DNA from: an uncultured bacterium | GTDB lineage: Bacteria > Zixibacteria > MSB-5A5 > CAIYYT01 | Assembly (NCBI GenBank): GCA_903930455.1 | Contig: CAIYYT010000265.1 | Coordinates: forward strand, 1-34,797 | Direction: 5' to 3' | DNA length: 34,797 bases | In this document: piece by piece, positions 1-8,647 of the stretch | Position numbering within the stretch: position 1 is the first letter of the stretch | Layout: each line of letters starts with the position of its first letter | Translations under genes and position numbers: made by a program | Notes under the pieces: generated by a model | Databases searched by the model: none | Told to the model about the DNA's origin: nothing | Seen by the model: only the letters and a program-made list of their open reading frames with translations

Positions 1-972
1 ATCAGGATCGGCGGTCGTCACCACTTCTCCGCCAAGTTCTTTTACGAGTGTCAGATTGCGTGTAAGGGTTGTTTGATCTTGTTTGTTTAGCAATTTGCCG
101 GTATCGACGTTAACGGCTATCCAAGGCGCCTCAAGGTTGAATGCGAGTCGCCTTGTGGCCCGTATCAGACCTTCCGAATAAGGACTGTGGCTCACCGCTA
201 CCATCAATCGCTCGGAGGTTTTCCATGAGCCGGTTGTTTCTCGCGAGGCGGTTAGCCCCTGAAGTTCGTTGTCAACGGTCTCAGCCGTCAACCTAAGTGC
301 GATCTCGCGAAGCGCAGTCAATCGATCTTCTTGGAAAAAATTACGGGCGGCCGCGTCAGCCCTCTCGCCGAGATAGACTTTCCCGTCCTTGAGTCGCTGC
401 AGCAATTCGGCCGGAGTGATGTCGACCAGAATAATTTGGCAGGCTCGCTGAAGAAGCGTATCCGGTACAGTCTCTCGAACTGTAATACCGGTGACCTGCT
501 CCACATATTCTTTTCGGCTCTCTACATGTTGAACATTCAGCGTTGTGTAGACGTCGATACCGGCGTCGAGGAGCTCTAAAACGTCATGCCACCGTTTCGG
601 ATGTCGGGCGCCCGGGACATTCGTATGCGCCAATTCGTCCACCAGGACAAGTTGGGGTTTGCGCGACAGTATGGCATCAAGGTCCATTTCCTGAAGGACG
701 ATGTCGCGATAGGTCAATTTCTTCCGTGGAATGATATCAAGTCCAACAAGCAACGACTCGGTCTCGACACGACTATGAGTGTCGACTGTGCCTACCACGA
801 CGTCGACCCCCTCTCGTTGCCGTTCCTGTGCAGCCTTTAGCATCGCATAGGTTTTGCCGACACCGGCAGCCATGCCAAAGAAGATGCGGAGCCGCCCGTT
901 GTGAGCGTCCACTTCCTCTTTCTTGATTGCCGCTAGAAGGGCGTCTGGATCGGGACGGAACGGCTCAACCAT
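1..972 (-). CDS. kdpD: Sensor histidine kinase KdpD, N-terminal part (cut by window edge)
   Basis: Membrane sensor kinase that controls kdpFABC in response to potassium limitation or osmotic stress by phosphorylating KdpE. The 324 visible codons start at an ATG preceded by AAGGAGGTGACGCTG, an excellent ribosome binding site. I translated this stretch directly. Residues 33-41 form the Walker A motif (GMAAGVGKT) typical of KdpD, and a Walker B-like LVLVDELAHTN follows near residue 108. The universal-stress-protein-like domain begins near residue 250 and is still open at base 1. The transmembrane, HisKA and ATPase parts, and any kdpE, would lie to the left of the window. It starts 5 bases after the kdpC stop, so it is the last visible gene of the kdp operon. 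Function is known from the family and nothing unusual is visible in this half. Confidence 0.95.
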   Translation of the reverse strand, partial: MVEPFRPDPDALLAAIKKEEVDAHNGRLRIFFGMAAGVGKTYAMLKAAQERQREGVDVVVGTVDTHSRVETESLLVGLDIIPRKKLTYRDIVLQEMDLDAILSRKPQLVLVDELAHTNVPGARHPKRWHDVLELLDAGIDVYTTLNVQHVESRKEYVEQVTGITVRETVPDTLLQRACQIILVDITPAELLQRLKDGKVYLGERADAAARNFFQEDRLTALREIALRLTAETVDNELQGLTASRETTGSWKTSERLMVAVSHSPYSEGLIRATRRLAFNLEAPWIAVNVDTGKLLNKQDQTTLTRNLTLVKELGGEVVTTADPD

Positions 973-977
973 CAGCG

Positions 978-1544
978 TCACCTCCTTCCGAGAGAATCCA
1001 GGGCCAAATTCAACCAAAGCACATTGACCCTTGATTGGCCGAGGATACCAATTGTCGGAGCCTCGGTATACTTATCAATCAACGAAAGAAGAGCAGTTCT
1101 TTGCGCTTTGTCAAGCTGTCTGGCAGATGCGACCCGATCAAGCTGGTAGCGAGCAGCTTCTGGAGAGATGTGCGGGTCTAAGCCGCTTCCCGAAGCGCAG
1201 AGAAGATCGGCTGGAACTGGAGCACCATCGGCGGCTGCGAATCGGGAGCGCCGAACCATAATACTGTCTTTCAGACTAGCGCTTGTCGGACCCAGATTGC
1301 TTCCGCCCGAAGGCTGCGGATTGTAGTCGACTGCAGATGGCCTCGGCCAGAAATATCGAGGATCAGTGAATTTCTGGGCGATTAGTTCGGAACCGAGTAT
1401 TTTTCCCCCATCAATGATGAGACTGCCTTCCGCCTGACGGACAAAGAACAGCCTGCCGACCCCTGTGATCAGGAGAGGATAGGCAATGCCTGTTAGCACT
1501 GTCATCAGCATGATAAATTTGAGTGCCGTGAGAAGCGTCTTCAT
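978..1544 (-). CDS. kdpC: Potassium-transporting ATPase subunit KdpC
   Basis: Small accessory subunit of the KdpFABC potassium pump in the inner membrane. It stabilises the complex and influences ATP affinity of KdpB. The 188-residue protein has one N-terminal transmembrane helix (about residues 8-30) followed by a soluble domain. The domain contains the family signature ASGSGLDPHISPEAA near residues 117-131 and the conserved YFWPRPS segment near residues 64-70. Length is normal for the family. It starts 10 bases after kdpB and ends 5 bases before kdpD, so it is in the same operon. Confidence 0.96.
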   Translation of the reverse strand: MKTLLTALKFIMLMTVLTGIAYPLLITGVGRLFFVRQAEGSLIIDGGKILGSELIAQKFTDPRYFWPRPSAVDYNPQPSGGSNLGPTSASLKDSIMVRRSRFAAADGAPVPADLLCASGSGLDPHISPEAARYQLDRVASARQLDKAQRTALLSLIDKYTEAPTIGILGQSRVNVLWLNLALDSLGRR

Positions 1545-1554
1545 TTTTCTTCAC

Positions 1555-3651
1555 TCACTTTACTAGTTTTGCCGCAACGATCATGACATCAATGGCTTTG
1601 ATACCTACAAAAGGCGCTATTACACCGCCGAGTCCGTAGATGAACAAATTTCGCCGAAGTAGTTTCGCGGCTGACTCGGCTCGATAACTCACCCCGCGGA
1701 GCGCTAAGGGTATCAGTGTGATAATTATAAGGGCATTAAATATCACCGCACTTAGTATTGCGCTCTCAGGCGAATGCAAGTGCATGATGTTCATTGCCAA
1801 CAGCGGACCACCGGTCGATCCGGATGTCGCGTACAGGGTACCGAACATGGCCGGAAGGATGGCGAAATACTTGGCGACATCGTTAGCAATACTGAAAGTA
1901 GTCAGAGCACCCCGGGTCATGAGAAGCTGTTTGCCGATCTCTACAATTTGTATCAACTTGGTCGGGTTACTGTCGAGATCAACCATGTTGCCTGCCTCAC
2001 GTGCCGCCTGCGTCCCAGTGTTCATTGCGACACCCACATCAGCTTGAGCCAGTGCCGGTGCATCGTTGGTCCCATCGCCTGTCATTGCTACAAGATGGCC
2101 GGCACGTTGCTCCTCTCGGATGCGCTCCAATTTTGCTTCCGGAGTAGCTTGCGCAATAAAGTCATCGACCCCCGCCTCAGCGGCAATGGCTGCCGCTGTG
2201 AGAGGATTGTCGCCGGTAATCATGATAGTTTTGATACCCATCCGTCGCAATTCCGCGAAGCGTTCTTTGATACCCCCCTTGACCATATCTTTCAGATGAA
2301 TGACGCCAAACACATCTTTTCCATCGGCGACAACCAGCGGCGTACCACCATGCCTGGCAATGCGGTTCACTGTGCCAACAACTTCGATCGGAAATTCACC
2401 CCCCTCGTTTTCCACCATGATCTTGATCGCCTCGGCGTCCCCTTTGCGAACGGACATCATCACCTGCCCATCGTCCTCGAATATATCAACTCCACTCATC
2501 CGTGAGACTGCAGTAAACGGAATAAACTTCCCTTGACTCGGTGTCAGACTCTCGGCACGAAATCCATACTTCTCCTTGGCAAGGACAACAATGGAGCGTC
2601 CCTCAGGCGTCTCGTCCGAGAGCGACGCAAGCTGCGCCACTTCAGCCAGATGTTGCTCCGTGATCATCGGCGCTGGAATAAACTCCGATGCCATACGGTT
2701 ACCGAGAGTAATAGTACCGGTCTTGTCGAGAAGCAGCACATCGATATCGCCGGCCGCCTCGACCGAACGCCCGCTCTTGGCGATCACATTCTGTTTGACG
2801 AGCCTGTCAATTCCCGCAATGCCGATGGCGCTGAGCAACCCGCCGATTGTCGTCGGTATGAGACAAACAAGCAGAGCGATCAACACGGGCACAGTGACTA
2901 TTCCCGACAGGTCTTGATTGGCTGCTGTGCCGCTGTAATCCGCGAAGAATTTCAGTGTCGCAACTGCTAACAGGAAGATGATGGTCAATCCGGCGAGCAC
3001 GATACTGAGCGCTATCTCGTTGGGAGTCTTTTGCCTCTTGGCGCCTTCAATCAGGGCGATCATCTTATCTATAAAAGTGCTCCCGGGTTCGGCAGTGATC
3101 CTGATGATGATTCTGTCGCTGATAACTCGCGTACCGCCGGTCACCGCGCTCCGGTCGCCGCCGCTCTCACGAATAACCGGCGCTGACTCCCCCGTAATGG
3201 CAGACTCGTCGACACTTGCGATCCCTTCGATCACCTCTCCATCGGAAGGGATGATGTCGTTCGTCTCACAAATGACAATATCCCCCTTCTTCAAGGTGGT
3301 CGCAGATGCCAGTCGTTCCTTATTGTTTTCGAGTAACCGTGCCATCAACTGCGTACGACCCTTTTTCAGACTCTCAGCCTGTGCCTTGCCCCGACCTTCA
3401 GCGACTGCCTCCGCAAAATTGGCGAATAGAACTGTAAACCAGAGCCAGAGACTGATCTGAAACTCGAATTCCGGGAAGACACCCTTTATCAGGTCTATGC
3501 CGAATAGCACCGATGTAATCAACGCTCCGACCCAGCAGACGAACATAACCGGATTGCGCATTTCCGCCCGAGGGTGAAGCTTGCGAAATGAATCTTTGAC
3601 TGCCGCACCGAGCAACGCTCGATCAAATTGTCCTGTACTGGATTTCGCCAT
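1555..3651 (-). CDS. kdpB: Potassium-transporting P-type ATPase, subunit KdpB
   Basis: Catalytic P-type ATPase subunit that powers high-affinity potassium import through KdpA. The 698-residue length is typical. Visible motifs are TGES at residues 153-156 (actuator domain), the phosphorylation motif DKTGT beginning at Asp309, the KGDAEAIK nucleotide-binding segment, and the hinge motif [11 protein letters not shown]. Several hydrophobic helices flank them. It lies 8 bases downstream of kdpA and 10 bases upstream of kdpC. All catalytic residues expected for an active pump are present. Confidence 0.97.
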   Translation of the reverse strand: MAKSSTGQFDRALLGAAVKDSFRKLHPRAEMRNPVMFVCWVGALITSVLFGIDLIKGVFPEFEFQISLWLWFTVLFANFAEAVAEGRGKAQAESLKKGRTQLMARLLENNKERLASATTLKKGDIVICETNDIIPSDGEVIEGIASVDESAITGESAPVIRESGGDRSAVTGGTRVISDRIIIRITAEPGSTFIDKMIALIEGAKRQKTPNEIALSIVLAGLTIIFLLAVATLKFFADYSGTAANQDLSGIVTVPVLIALLVCLIPTTIGGLLSAIGIAGIDRLVKQNVIAKSGRSVEAAGDIDVLLLDKTGTITLGNRMASEFIPAPMITEQHLAEVAQLASLSDETPEGRSIVVLAKEKYGFRAESLTPSQGKFIPFTAVSRMSGVDIFEDDGQVMMSVRKGDAEAIKIMVENEGGEFPIEVVGTVNRIARHGGTPLVVADGKDVFGVIHLKDMVKGGIKERFAELRRMGIKTIMITGDNPLTAAAIAAEAGVDDFIAQATPEAKLERIREEQRAGHLVAMTGDGTNDAPALAQADVGVAMNTGTQAAREAGNMVDLDSNPTKLIQIVEIGKQLLMTRGALTTFSIANDVAKYFAILPAMFGTLYATSGSTGGPLLAMNIMHLHSPESAILSAVIFNALIIITLIPLALRGVSYRAESAAKLLRRNLFIYGLGGVIAPFVGIKAIDVMIVAAKLVK

Positions 3652-3659
3652 ATAACTCC

Positions 3660-5351
3660 TCAGAAAATCCGTCCGGCGATCATTAAGAAGTGCTCAATAA
3701 TCGGACCTAACCCAAGCGCAGGTAGGAACGTCAGCGCGCCGACAATAGTGATCACTCCAATCAACAGAACTGCGAACGTGCTATTATCGGTCGCAAAGGT
3801 GCCGGCGGATGGCGGAGATACCTTTTTCGACGCCAGACTTCCGGCAATGACGAGACACGGCAAGATGACTGCGAACCTGCCGATGAGCATCGCGATCCCG
3901 AGCACGATGTTATAGAAATCGGTGTTGGCGTTCAACCCGGCAAAGGCACTGCCGTTATTTCCGGCCGCAGATGAGAAGGCATATAGTATTTCGCTCAGGC
4001 CGTGCGGCCCTTGATTTGCCAAACTCGAAAGGGCGATTGGCAAAACACACGCCACCCCAGCCCCAAGCAAGATCACCGCATTCGGAATGAGAATTCCAAG
4101 TATAGTCATCTGTATTTCGCGTGCCTCGATCTTCTTTCCAAGATACTCAGGCGTTCGACCCACCATCAGACCGGCGAGAAAAACGGTTAACAGAACATGC
4201 AAAAGAATGCCGTACATACCGGCGCCGACTCCGCCGAAGATGATCTCGCCAAGCATGATGTTGAACATAGCAACTCCCCCAGCTATCGGCGAAAGACTCG
4301 AATGCATAGCATTGACCGAACCGTTGGATGCGGCAGTAGTGGATACGGACCAGAGGACGCTGTTCACTGTGCCAAAGCGAATTTCTTTGCCTTCGAGATT
4401 TGTATTCAACCCAACAGACGGGTTGGAGGAATACTCGCCATACAGTGACAAAGCCAGCCCTCCAAACCAGAGGGAAAACATCACGGCGAAAATAATCCAC
4501 CCGTGCTTGCGGTTCGACACCATCTTGCCGTATGTGAATGTCAGGGCGGCCGGAATGAGCAGAAGGGCCAGCATCTCCAGAAAGTTTGAAACGGGGGTCG
4601 GATTCTCTAGCGGATGTGCGCTGTTGGCATTGAAATAGCCGCCGCCGTTTGTCCCGAGTTGCTTTATGGCAACTTGTGAGGCTGCGGGCCCCAGAGGGAT
4701 GTCTTGCGATTGGCCTTCCACTGTTGTTACTGTGACAGCCGGAGAAAGCGTCTGCACAACGCCCTGACTAAGAAGTGCAACACCGAGAATCACTGAAAGT
4801 GGCAACAGCACATAGACTATCGAACGAGTCATATCGACCCAGAAGTTGCCGATCACACTGGTGGTTTTGCGCAAAATACCACGAGTCAGCGCGAGAAATA
4901 CCGCGATTCCAGTAGCGGCGCTGACAAAATTCTGGACCGTCAAACCGGCCATTTGAGTCAAATAGCTGAGGGTAGTCTCGCCCGCGTATGACTGCCAGTT
5001 GGTATTGGTCATGAAACTGACCGCTGTGTTGAAAGAGAGCACCCAGGGGACATTGGGCAAGTGTTGTGGATTCATCGGCAACCAATGTTGTGTGATCTGA
5101 AGAATAAATACGATCAAGAATCCAAGGCCATTAAACCACAAAAGAGACGCGGCGTATTGTCTCCATGACATTTCATGGTTGGCAGGTATGCCGCAGAGTC
5201 TATAAGTAATCCGCTCCAGCCATCCCAGCGGTCGCGACAGGAGGTGAGGTTTACCGGTAAATACTCTCGCCATGAACTGCCCCAGGATTGGAGCCAGCAC
5301 GATAAGAGCAATGACATAGGCAAGTATCTGCAGTATATCGTTAGTTGACAT
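3660..5351 (-). CDS. kdpA: Potassium-transporting ATPase subunit KdpA
   Basis: Channel-like membrane subunit that selects and passes potassium in the KdpFABC complex. The 563-residue protein consists mostly of transmembrane helices and is of normal length. Selectivity-filter-type loops are visible, including [15 protein letters not shown] in the first half and [10 protein letters not shown] in the second. The ATG start is supported by GAGGTGACGG just upstream. It begins 9 bases after the kdpF stop and is followed 8 bases later by kdpB. Confidence 0.97.
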   Translation of the reverse strand: MSTNDILQILAYVIALIVLAPILGQFMARVFTGKPHLLSRPLGWLERITYRLCGIPANHEMSWRQYAASLLWFNGLGFLIVFILQITQHWLPMNPQHLPNVPWVLSFNTAVSFMTNTNWQSYAGETTLSYLTQMAGLTVQNFVSAATGIAVFLALTRGILRKTTSVIGNFWVDMTRSIVYVLLPLSVILGVALLSQGVVQTLSPAVTVTTVEGQSQDIPLGPAASQVAIKQLGTNGGGYFNANSAHPLENPTPVSNFLEMLALLLIPAALTFTYGKMVSNRKHGWIIFAVMFSLWFGGLALSLYGEYSSNPSVGLNTNLEGKEIRFGTVNSVLWSVSTTAASNGSVNAMHSSLSPIAGGVAMFNIMLGEIIFGGVGAGMYGILLHVLLTVFLAGLMVGRTPEYLGKKIEAREIQMTILGILIPNAVILLGAGVACVLPIALSSLANQGPHGLSEILYAFSSAAGNNGSAFAGLNANTDFYNIVLGIAMLIGRFAVILPCLVIAGSLASKKVSPPSAGTFATDNSTFAVLLIGVITIVGALTFLPALGLGPIIEHFLMIAGRIF

Positions 5352-5360
5352 CCGTCACCT

Positions 5361-5447
5361 CTACTGGAACTTCTCGGGATTGAACATAGCGTACCCGAGA
5401 TATGCAAGAATCAATACCGCAAGTATGCCGGCTATGATAAACGCCAT
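5361..5447 (-). CDS. kdpF: Potassium-transporting ATPase subunit KdpF (28 residues)
   Basis: Tiny single-helix subunit that stabilises the KdpFABC complex. I found it by reading the minus strand upstream of kdpA. An ATG at 5447 opens 28 codons ending in TAG. The peptide starts MAFIIAGILAVLILAY, one transmembrane helix, and ends in NPEKFQ, which matches the usual KdpF pattern of a helix followed by a YPEKF-like tail. A GGAAGAAG sequence precedes the start. Position directly before kdpA supports the call. It is the first gene of the kdp operon. Confidence 0.9.
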   Translation of the reverse strand: MAFIIAGILAVLILAYLGYAMFNPEKFQ

Positions 5448-5585
5448 AGATTCTTCTTCCGATCCGTTGCGTTGCCGCATCGTCGCCGCCTCGGAGTCAT
5501 TGTTGGTCAGTATTCGTCTCGCGAAGCGCACGACGAAGAAACGTCGGCGATTTTTGGAGTGTGAGTCAAAAAGAGCGGGGCTTGT

Positions 5586-5602
5586 GTAAAGACGGCGTAA
5601 AG
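5586..5602 (-). promoter_or_regulatory. Candidate KdpE operator: CTTTAC direct repeat, 11-base period
   Basis: On the minus strand the sequence reads CTTTACGCCGTCTTTAC, two identical hexamers whose starts are 11 bases apart. That is one helical turn, the spacing used by OmpR/PhoB-family dimers such as KdpE. It lies about 140-155 bases upstream of kdpF and 16 bases upstream of a possible -35 element (5564-5569). Assignment to KdpE is inference from position and spacing. Confidence 0.4.
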
Positions 5603-5636
5603 ATTCGTTCCGCTTGCCACACTTCTGGCGTTAAGT

Positions 5637-5657
5637 GCATGTGCAATTTTCACATGC
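5637..5657. repeat. Perfect inverted repeat GCATGTG-N7-CACATGC
   Basis: Seven-base arms with a seven-base A/T-rich spacer in the kdp leader. There is no T tract, so it is not a standard terminator. It could be an operator for a dimeric regulator. Confidence 0.4.
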
Positions 5658-5677
5658 CGTGTTCTGGCCCGGTCCTA

Positions 5678-5696
5678 CTTTACGGCAGTTGTAAAG
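5678..5696. promoter_or_regulatory. Inverted pair of the CTTTAC hexamer
   Basis: CTTTAC at 5678-5683 and GTAAAG at 5691-5696, separated by 7 bases. The hexamer is the same as in the direct repeat at 5586-5602, which makes four copies within 111 bases of the kdp leader. Confidence 0.35.
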
Positions 5697-5844
5697 GTAT
5701 TCTGCAAGGCGGTGACCGTCGGGGACAGGACACCAGCCAGGTAGGCATTCCGTCCAAGATCAGACCGTGAAGCGAAGGAAGTTTCGAAAGGCGAATGCGA
5801 ATCAGGTTAACAAAAATGAGAAAGCAATTCGGCTGTATTGCAGA

Positions 5845-6297
5845 TCAGTTTTCTCGAAGGAAGTTCTCTTCGTACTCGATTTCGAACCGTAACTTGTGCC
5901 TTGCTTCTTCCTTGGCGAGTGTCAGCAGAATGCCTTTCAAATTGGCATCATCGGTACTGGAAGCCAGACCCTGATACAATTGAAAGGCGGCTTTCTCGGC
6001 TTTCATGGCAACAATCAGAGCCTGTTTGTAGTCGAGATCGGGTGATAGAACGACTTCGACAAGATGATCACCTATCTTGAGATCTGTGACCCGTTGACTG
6101 TCAATCAGGGTCATGTTGCCTTGTCTGACGGCAAGGAGCTTCGCTTTGTGCTCCATTTCCTCGCGGGCGAAACTCTCGAAGACTTCCCCCACGTGCTGCT
6201 GTCCCATCTTAGCAGCCAGATTGCGATAGAACTGCGCCGCCTCCTCTTCTTTTTCGATGGCAAAGTCGAGAATTTGGCTGACCGAATTCAAATTCAT
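5845..6297 (-). CDS. Rubrerythrin-like ferritin-family di-iron protein
   Basis: A 150-residue four-helix-bundle protein. Two pairs of glutamate-rich helices carry the di-iron ligands. The first pair has IEKEEEAAQFY and FAREEMEHKA, and the second has MKAEKAAFQLY and LAKEEARHK, giving two ExxH motifs. This is the rubrerythrin/ferritin-like pattern. No C-terminal rubredoxin domain is present, so electrons would have to come from a separate partner. Related proteins reduce peroxide or store iron in anaerobes. GGAGGAAG lies just before the ATG. It sits 93 bases after nfnB on the same strand and may protect the oxygen-sensitive enzymes of that operon. The exact activity is not determined. Confidence 0.85.
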   Translation of the reverse strand: MNLNSVSQILDFAIEKEEEAAQFYRNLAAKMGQQHVGEVFESFAREEMEHKAKLLAVRQGNMTLIDSQRVTDLKIGDHLVEVVLSPDLDYKQALIVAMKAEKAAFQLYQGLASSTDDANLKGILLTLAKEEARHKLRFEIEYEENFLREN

Positions 6298-6390
6298 TTC
6301 TTCCTCCGAGACCTTTCAACCTACGAGTGGACACACAACTCCGACGGACGGAGTTTCGCAACCAAGACACGCACCGATCTGCCCGGCCGG

Positions 6391-7794
6391 TTAGAGCGAA
6401 GAGAGATACTCATGGATTGATCTGGCTGCAAATCGCCCGGCTCCCATTGCCAGGATGACAGTCGCCGCACCTGTTACCACATCACCTCCCGCCCAGATCT
6501 TCTCCCTCGAAGTGGCGCCGGTTTTCTCGTCGGCTTCGATGTTTCCCTTCTTTCCGATCTTAAGACCCGGAGTAGTTGCACCTATCAATGGATTGGGGCT
6601 GTTGCCAATGGCACAGACCACCGCATCCAATGGGTAGATAACTTCGGAACCTTCAATCGGTATCGGCTTCCTGCGGCCCGAGGCGTCGGGCTCACCCAGT
6701 TCCATTTTCTGACACTCGATGGCTTTTACCCAGCCGTTTTCGTCACCGATGTAGCGAAGCGGCAACGTCAGGAAATCAAAAATGACCCCCTCCTCCTCGG
6801 CATTTTCGACCTCTTCCAGACGAGCTGGCAGCTCCTCTCGTGAGCGCCGATAGATGATCCTTGATTCCGCACCCAGCCTGAGCGCGCTGCGAGCACAGTC
6901 CATGGCGACATTTCCACCGCCGACGACGGCGACTTTGCGATGACTCTTCACTGGTGTGTGATACTTGGGGAAGAGAAATCCCTTCATCAAGTTCAGTCGC
7001 GTCAAGTACTCATTGGCGGAATAGACGCCGTTCAGATTCTCGCCGGGGATTTCCATAAACCAAGGTAACCCGGCACCGGAGCCGACGAACACGGCATCGT
7101 ATTCTTCGAGGATGCTGTCGATCGTTCTGGTCTTGCCGACGACAAAATCGGTTACCAGCTCAACGCCAAGCTTCCTCAGGTATTCAACTTCGCGATTGAC
7201 GATGGCCTTGGGGAGTCGGAATTCGGGAATGCCGTAGACCAGCACGCCACCCATCTTGTGGAGCGCCTCAAAAACCGTCACTTCATGTCCGAATTTGATC
7301 AAATCTCCCGCAACGGTTAGTCCGGCCGGACCACCACCCACGATAGCGACCTTGCGTCCGCTGCGAGGAGGCATATCGGGCATCTCGGACTCGCTCTGTT
7401 GTGCTTCCCAATCAGCGAGGAAGCGTTCAATGCGGCCGATGGCAATCTGTCCCCCCTTTTTGTGGAAGACGCAGGTCTTTTCGCACTGTTCTTCCTGGGG
7501 GCAGACGCGTCCACAGACTGCTGGGAGACAGTTCTTGTCTTTGAGAACTCTGATGCCGCCGACGAAATCGCCCTCGGCAACTTTCTTGAGGAAGCCGGGG
7601 ATATTAATCTCGACTGGACAGTTTGCTATGCAGGAAGGTTTTTTACACTGGATGCAGCGCTTGGCCTCTTCGATAGCCAACTCAGGCGTGTATCCTAGGG
7701 CCACCTCGCTGAAATTGTACCGGCGTACCTCGGGCGGCTGTTTCGGCATCTCGCGCCGCTTCAGGTCGAGTTGTTTCTTTTCTCCTTCACTCAT
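6391..7794 (-). CDS. nfnB: NfnB/GltD-like FAD- and NADPH-binding Fe-S subunit
   Basis: 467-residue member of the GltD (glutamate synthase small subunit) / NfnB / SudA family. The N-terminal domain holds cysteines for two [4Fe-4S] clusters (CIQCKKPSCIANCP and CLPAVCGRVCPQEEQC). It is followed by an FAD-binding Rossmann motif (IVGGGPAGL) and an NADPH-binding Rossmann motif (VVGGGNVAMDCARSA) with the RRSREELPA signature. I chose the ATG at 7794 because MSEGEKKQLDLKRR is the normal family start. It overlaps the end of nfnA by 8 bases. No large glutamate synthase subunit is adjacent, and the partner is an NfnA-type protein, so an electron-bifurcating transhydrogenase role fits better than glutamate synthesis. 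Confidence 0.88.
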   Translation of the reverse strand: MSEGEKKQLDLKRREMPKQPPEVRRYNFSEVALGYTPELAIEEAKRCIQCKKPSCIANCPVEINIPGFLKKVAEGDFVGGIRVLKDKNCLPAVCGRVCPQEEQCEKTCVFHKKGGQIAIGRIERFLADWEAQQSESEMPDMPPRSGRKVAIVGGGPAGLTVAGDLIKFGHEVTVFEALHKMGGVLVYGIPEFRLPKAIVNREVEYLRKLGVELVTDFVVGKTRTIDSILEEYDAVFVGSGAGLPWFMEIPGENLNGVYSANEYLTRLNLMKGFLFPKYHTPVKSHRKVAVVGGGNVAMDCARSALRLGAESRIIYRRSREELPARLEEVENAEEEGVIFDFLTLPLRYIGDENGWVKAIECQKMELGEPDASGRRKPIPIEGSEVIYPLDAVVCAIGNSPNPLIGATTPGLKIGKKGNIEADEKTGATSREKIWAGGDVVTGAATVILAMGAGRFAARSIHEYLSSL

Positions 7795-8647
7795 GACTCT
7801 TCTCCTGGGATCTGAGATGACGTTCCTCGCACCGACTCGTCCGGAGCGGAACAACCTCTTCCTGCATGTAGGTTTTGCGTCTTTGCAGGAGTTCTTCCCA
7901 ATCGACTTGGTGTGCATCAAAGTCGGGACCATGCACACAGGCGAATCGAGTAACGGAACCAACGGTGACGCGGCACACTCCGCACATGCCAGTGCCGTCA
8001 ATCATGATTGGGTTAAGACTGACCATGGTTTTGATTCCCAAAGGTCTGGTCTCATCTGAGGTTCTCTTCATGAGGAAGGTGCAGCCGTTGGCAATGATCC
8101 GGTCAACGGGTTCTTCCAACCCGCGCAGAATCTCCGGCAGTCTGCCGGCATGTCCTCGGTGTCCTTTGGAGCCATCGCGGGTGATATGAATCATCTTGTC
8201 GGAAATCGCTTCCAACCGCTCGTCCCAGTAAAACAGATATGAACTCCGAGCTTCCATAATCGTGATGATCCGGTTTCCCTTTCGCTTCAAAGCCCTGGCA
8301 ATCGGAAAGATGCTTCCAATTCCGTAGCAGCCACAAACACATACAACGGTGCCATAGTTTTCAATCTCTGTCGCATTGCCGAGTGGTCCGACGACGGTCG
8401 GAATGCTCGCCCCGGGCGCAAGCAAAGCCAGCCGACCGGTGGTGCTGCCGATGCTCATGAAGACAACCGTTATGGTTCCACTCTGAGCGTCCCAGTCGGA
8501 GAGAGAAAGCGGTACTCTCTCGCCTTCCTCCTCGGCGCGTAAGATCACGAACTGCCCCGGTTTTGCTTCACGGGCAACGGCCGGCGCTGCCAGCGTAAGC
8601 AGGTGCATATTGGGCACAATCATCTTGCTGGCGATCACCCTGAACAT
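7787..8647 (-). CDS. nfnA: NfnA-like ferredoxin-NADP reductase-family flavoprotein subunit
   Basis: 286-residue ferredoxin-NADP reductase fold, as in NfnA (NfnS) or SudB. The N-terminal FAD-binding barrel carries the flavin signature RVPLSLSDWD. The nucleotide-binding half contains GCYGIGSIFPIARALK. A C-terminal [2Fe-2S] site shows the spacing C-x2-C-x11-C after an aspartate (MIDGTGMCGVC, then FACVHGPDFD). In NfnAB this subunit takes electrons from NADH while the partner handles NADPH and ferredoxin. The ATG at 8647 has GGAG 6 bases upstream and overlaps the end of the NuoG-like gene by 13 bases. The downstream nfnB overlaps by 8 bases. Translational coupling implies a fixed complex. Confidence 0.87.
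   Translation of the reverse strand: MFRVIASKMIVPNMHLLTLAAPAVAREAKPGQFVILRAEEEGERVPLSLSDWDAQSGTITVVFMSIGSTTGRLALLAPGASIPTVVGPLGNATEIENYGTVVCVCGCYGIGSIFPIARALKRKGNRIITIMEARSSYLFYWDERLEAISDKMIHITRDGSKGHRGHAGRLPEILRGLEEPVDRIIANGCTFLMKRTSDETRPLGIKTMVSLNPIMIDGTGMCGVCRVTVGSVTRFACVHGPDFDAHQVDWEELLQRRKTYMQEEVVPLRTSRCEERHLRSQEKSHE

Larger units (their letters stand above)
5448..5844 (-). other. Gap between the rubrerythrin-like gene and kdpF (kdp leader)
   Basis: A 397-base non-coding stretch. It contains candidate KdpE half-sites (5586-5602 and 5678-5696), a perfect inverted repeat (5637-5657), and a possible minus-strand -35 element TTGACT at 5564-5569. I found no convincing -10 box, no transcription terminator with a T tract after the upstream operon, and nothing like a c-di-AMP riboswitch. 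Short open frames here have no recognisable content. Confidence 0.5.

Noticed and set aside
5448-5844. c-di-AMP riboswitch before kdpF
   Set aside because: No conserved riboswitch elements could be found. Repeats of operator type explain the region better.
6391-7794. Glutamate synthase small subunit (GltD)
   Set aside because: No GltB is adjacent, and the gene overlaps an NfnA-type partner. The GltD-like name reflects family only.
7795-8001. N-terminal extension of the NfnB-like protein by 69 residues
   Set aside because: The extension overlaps the nfnA gene heavily, is unlike the family, and the ATG at 7794 gives the normal start.
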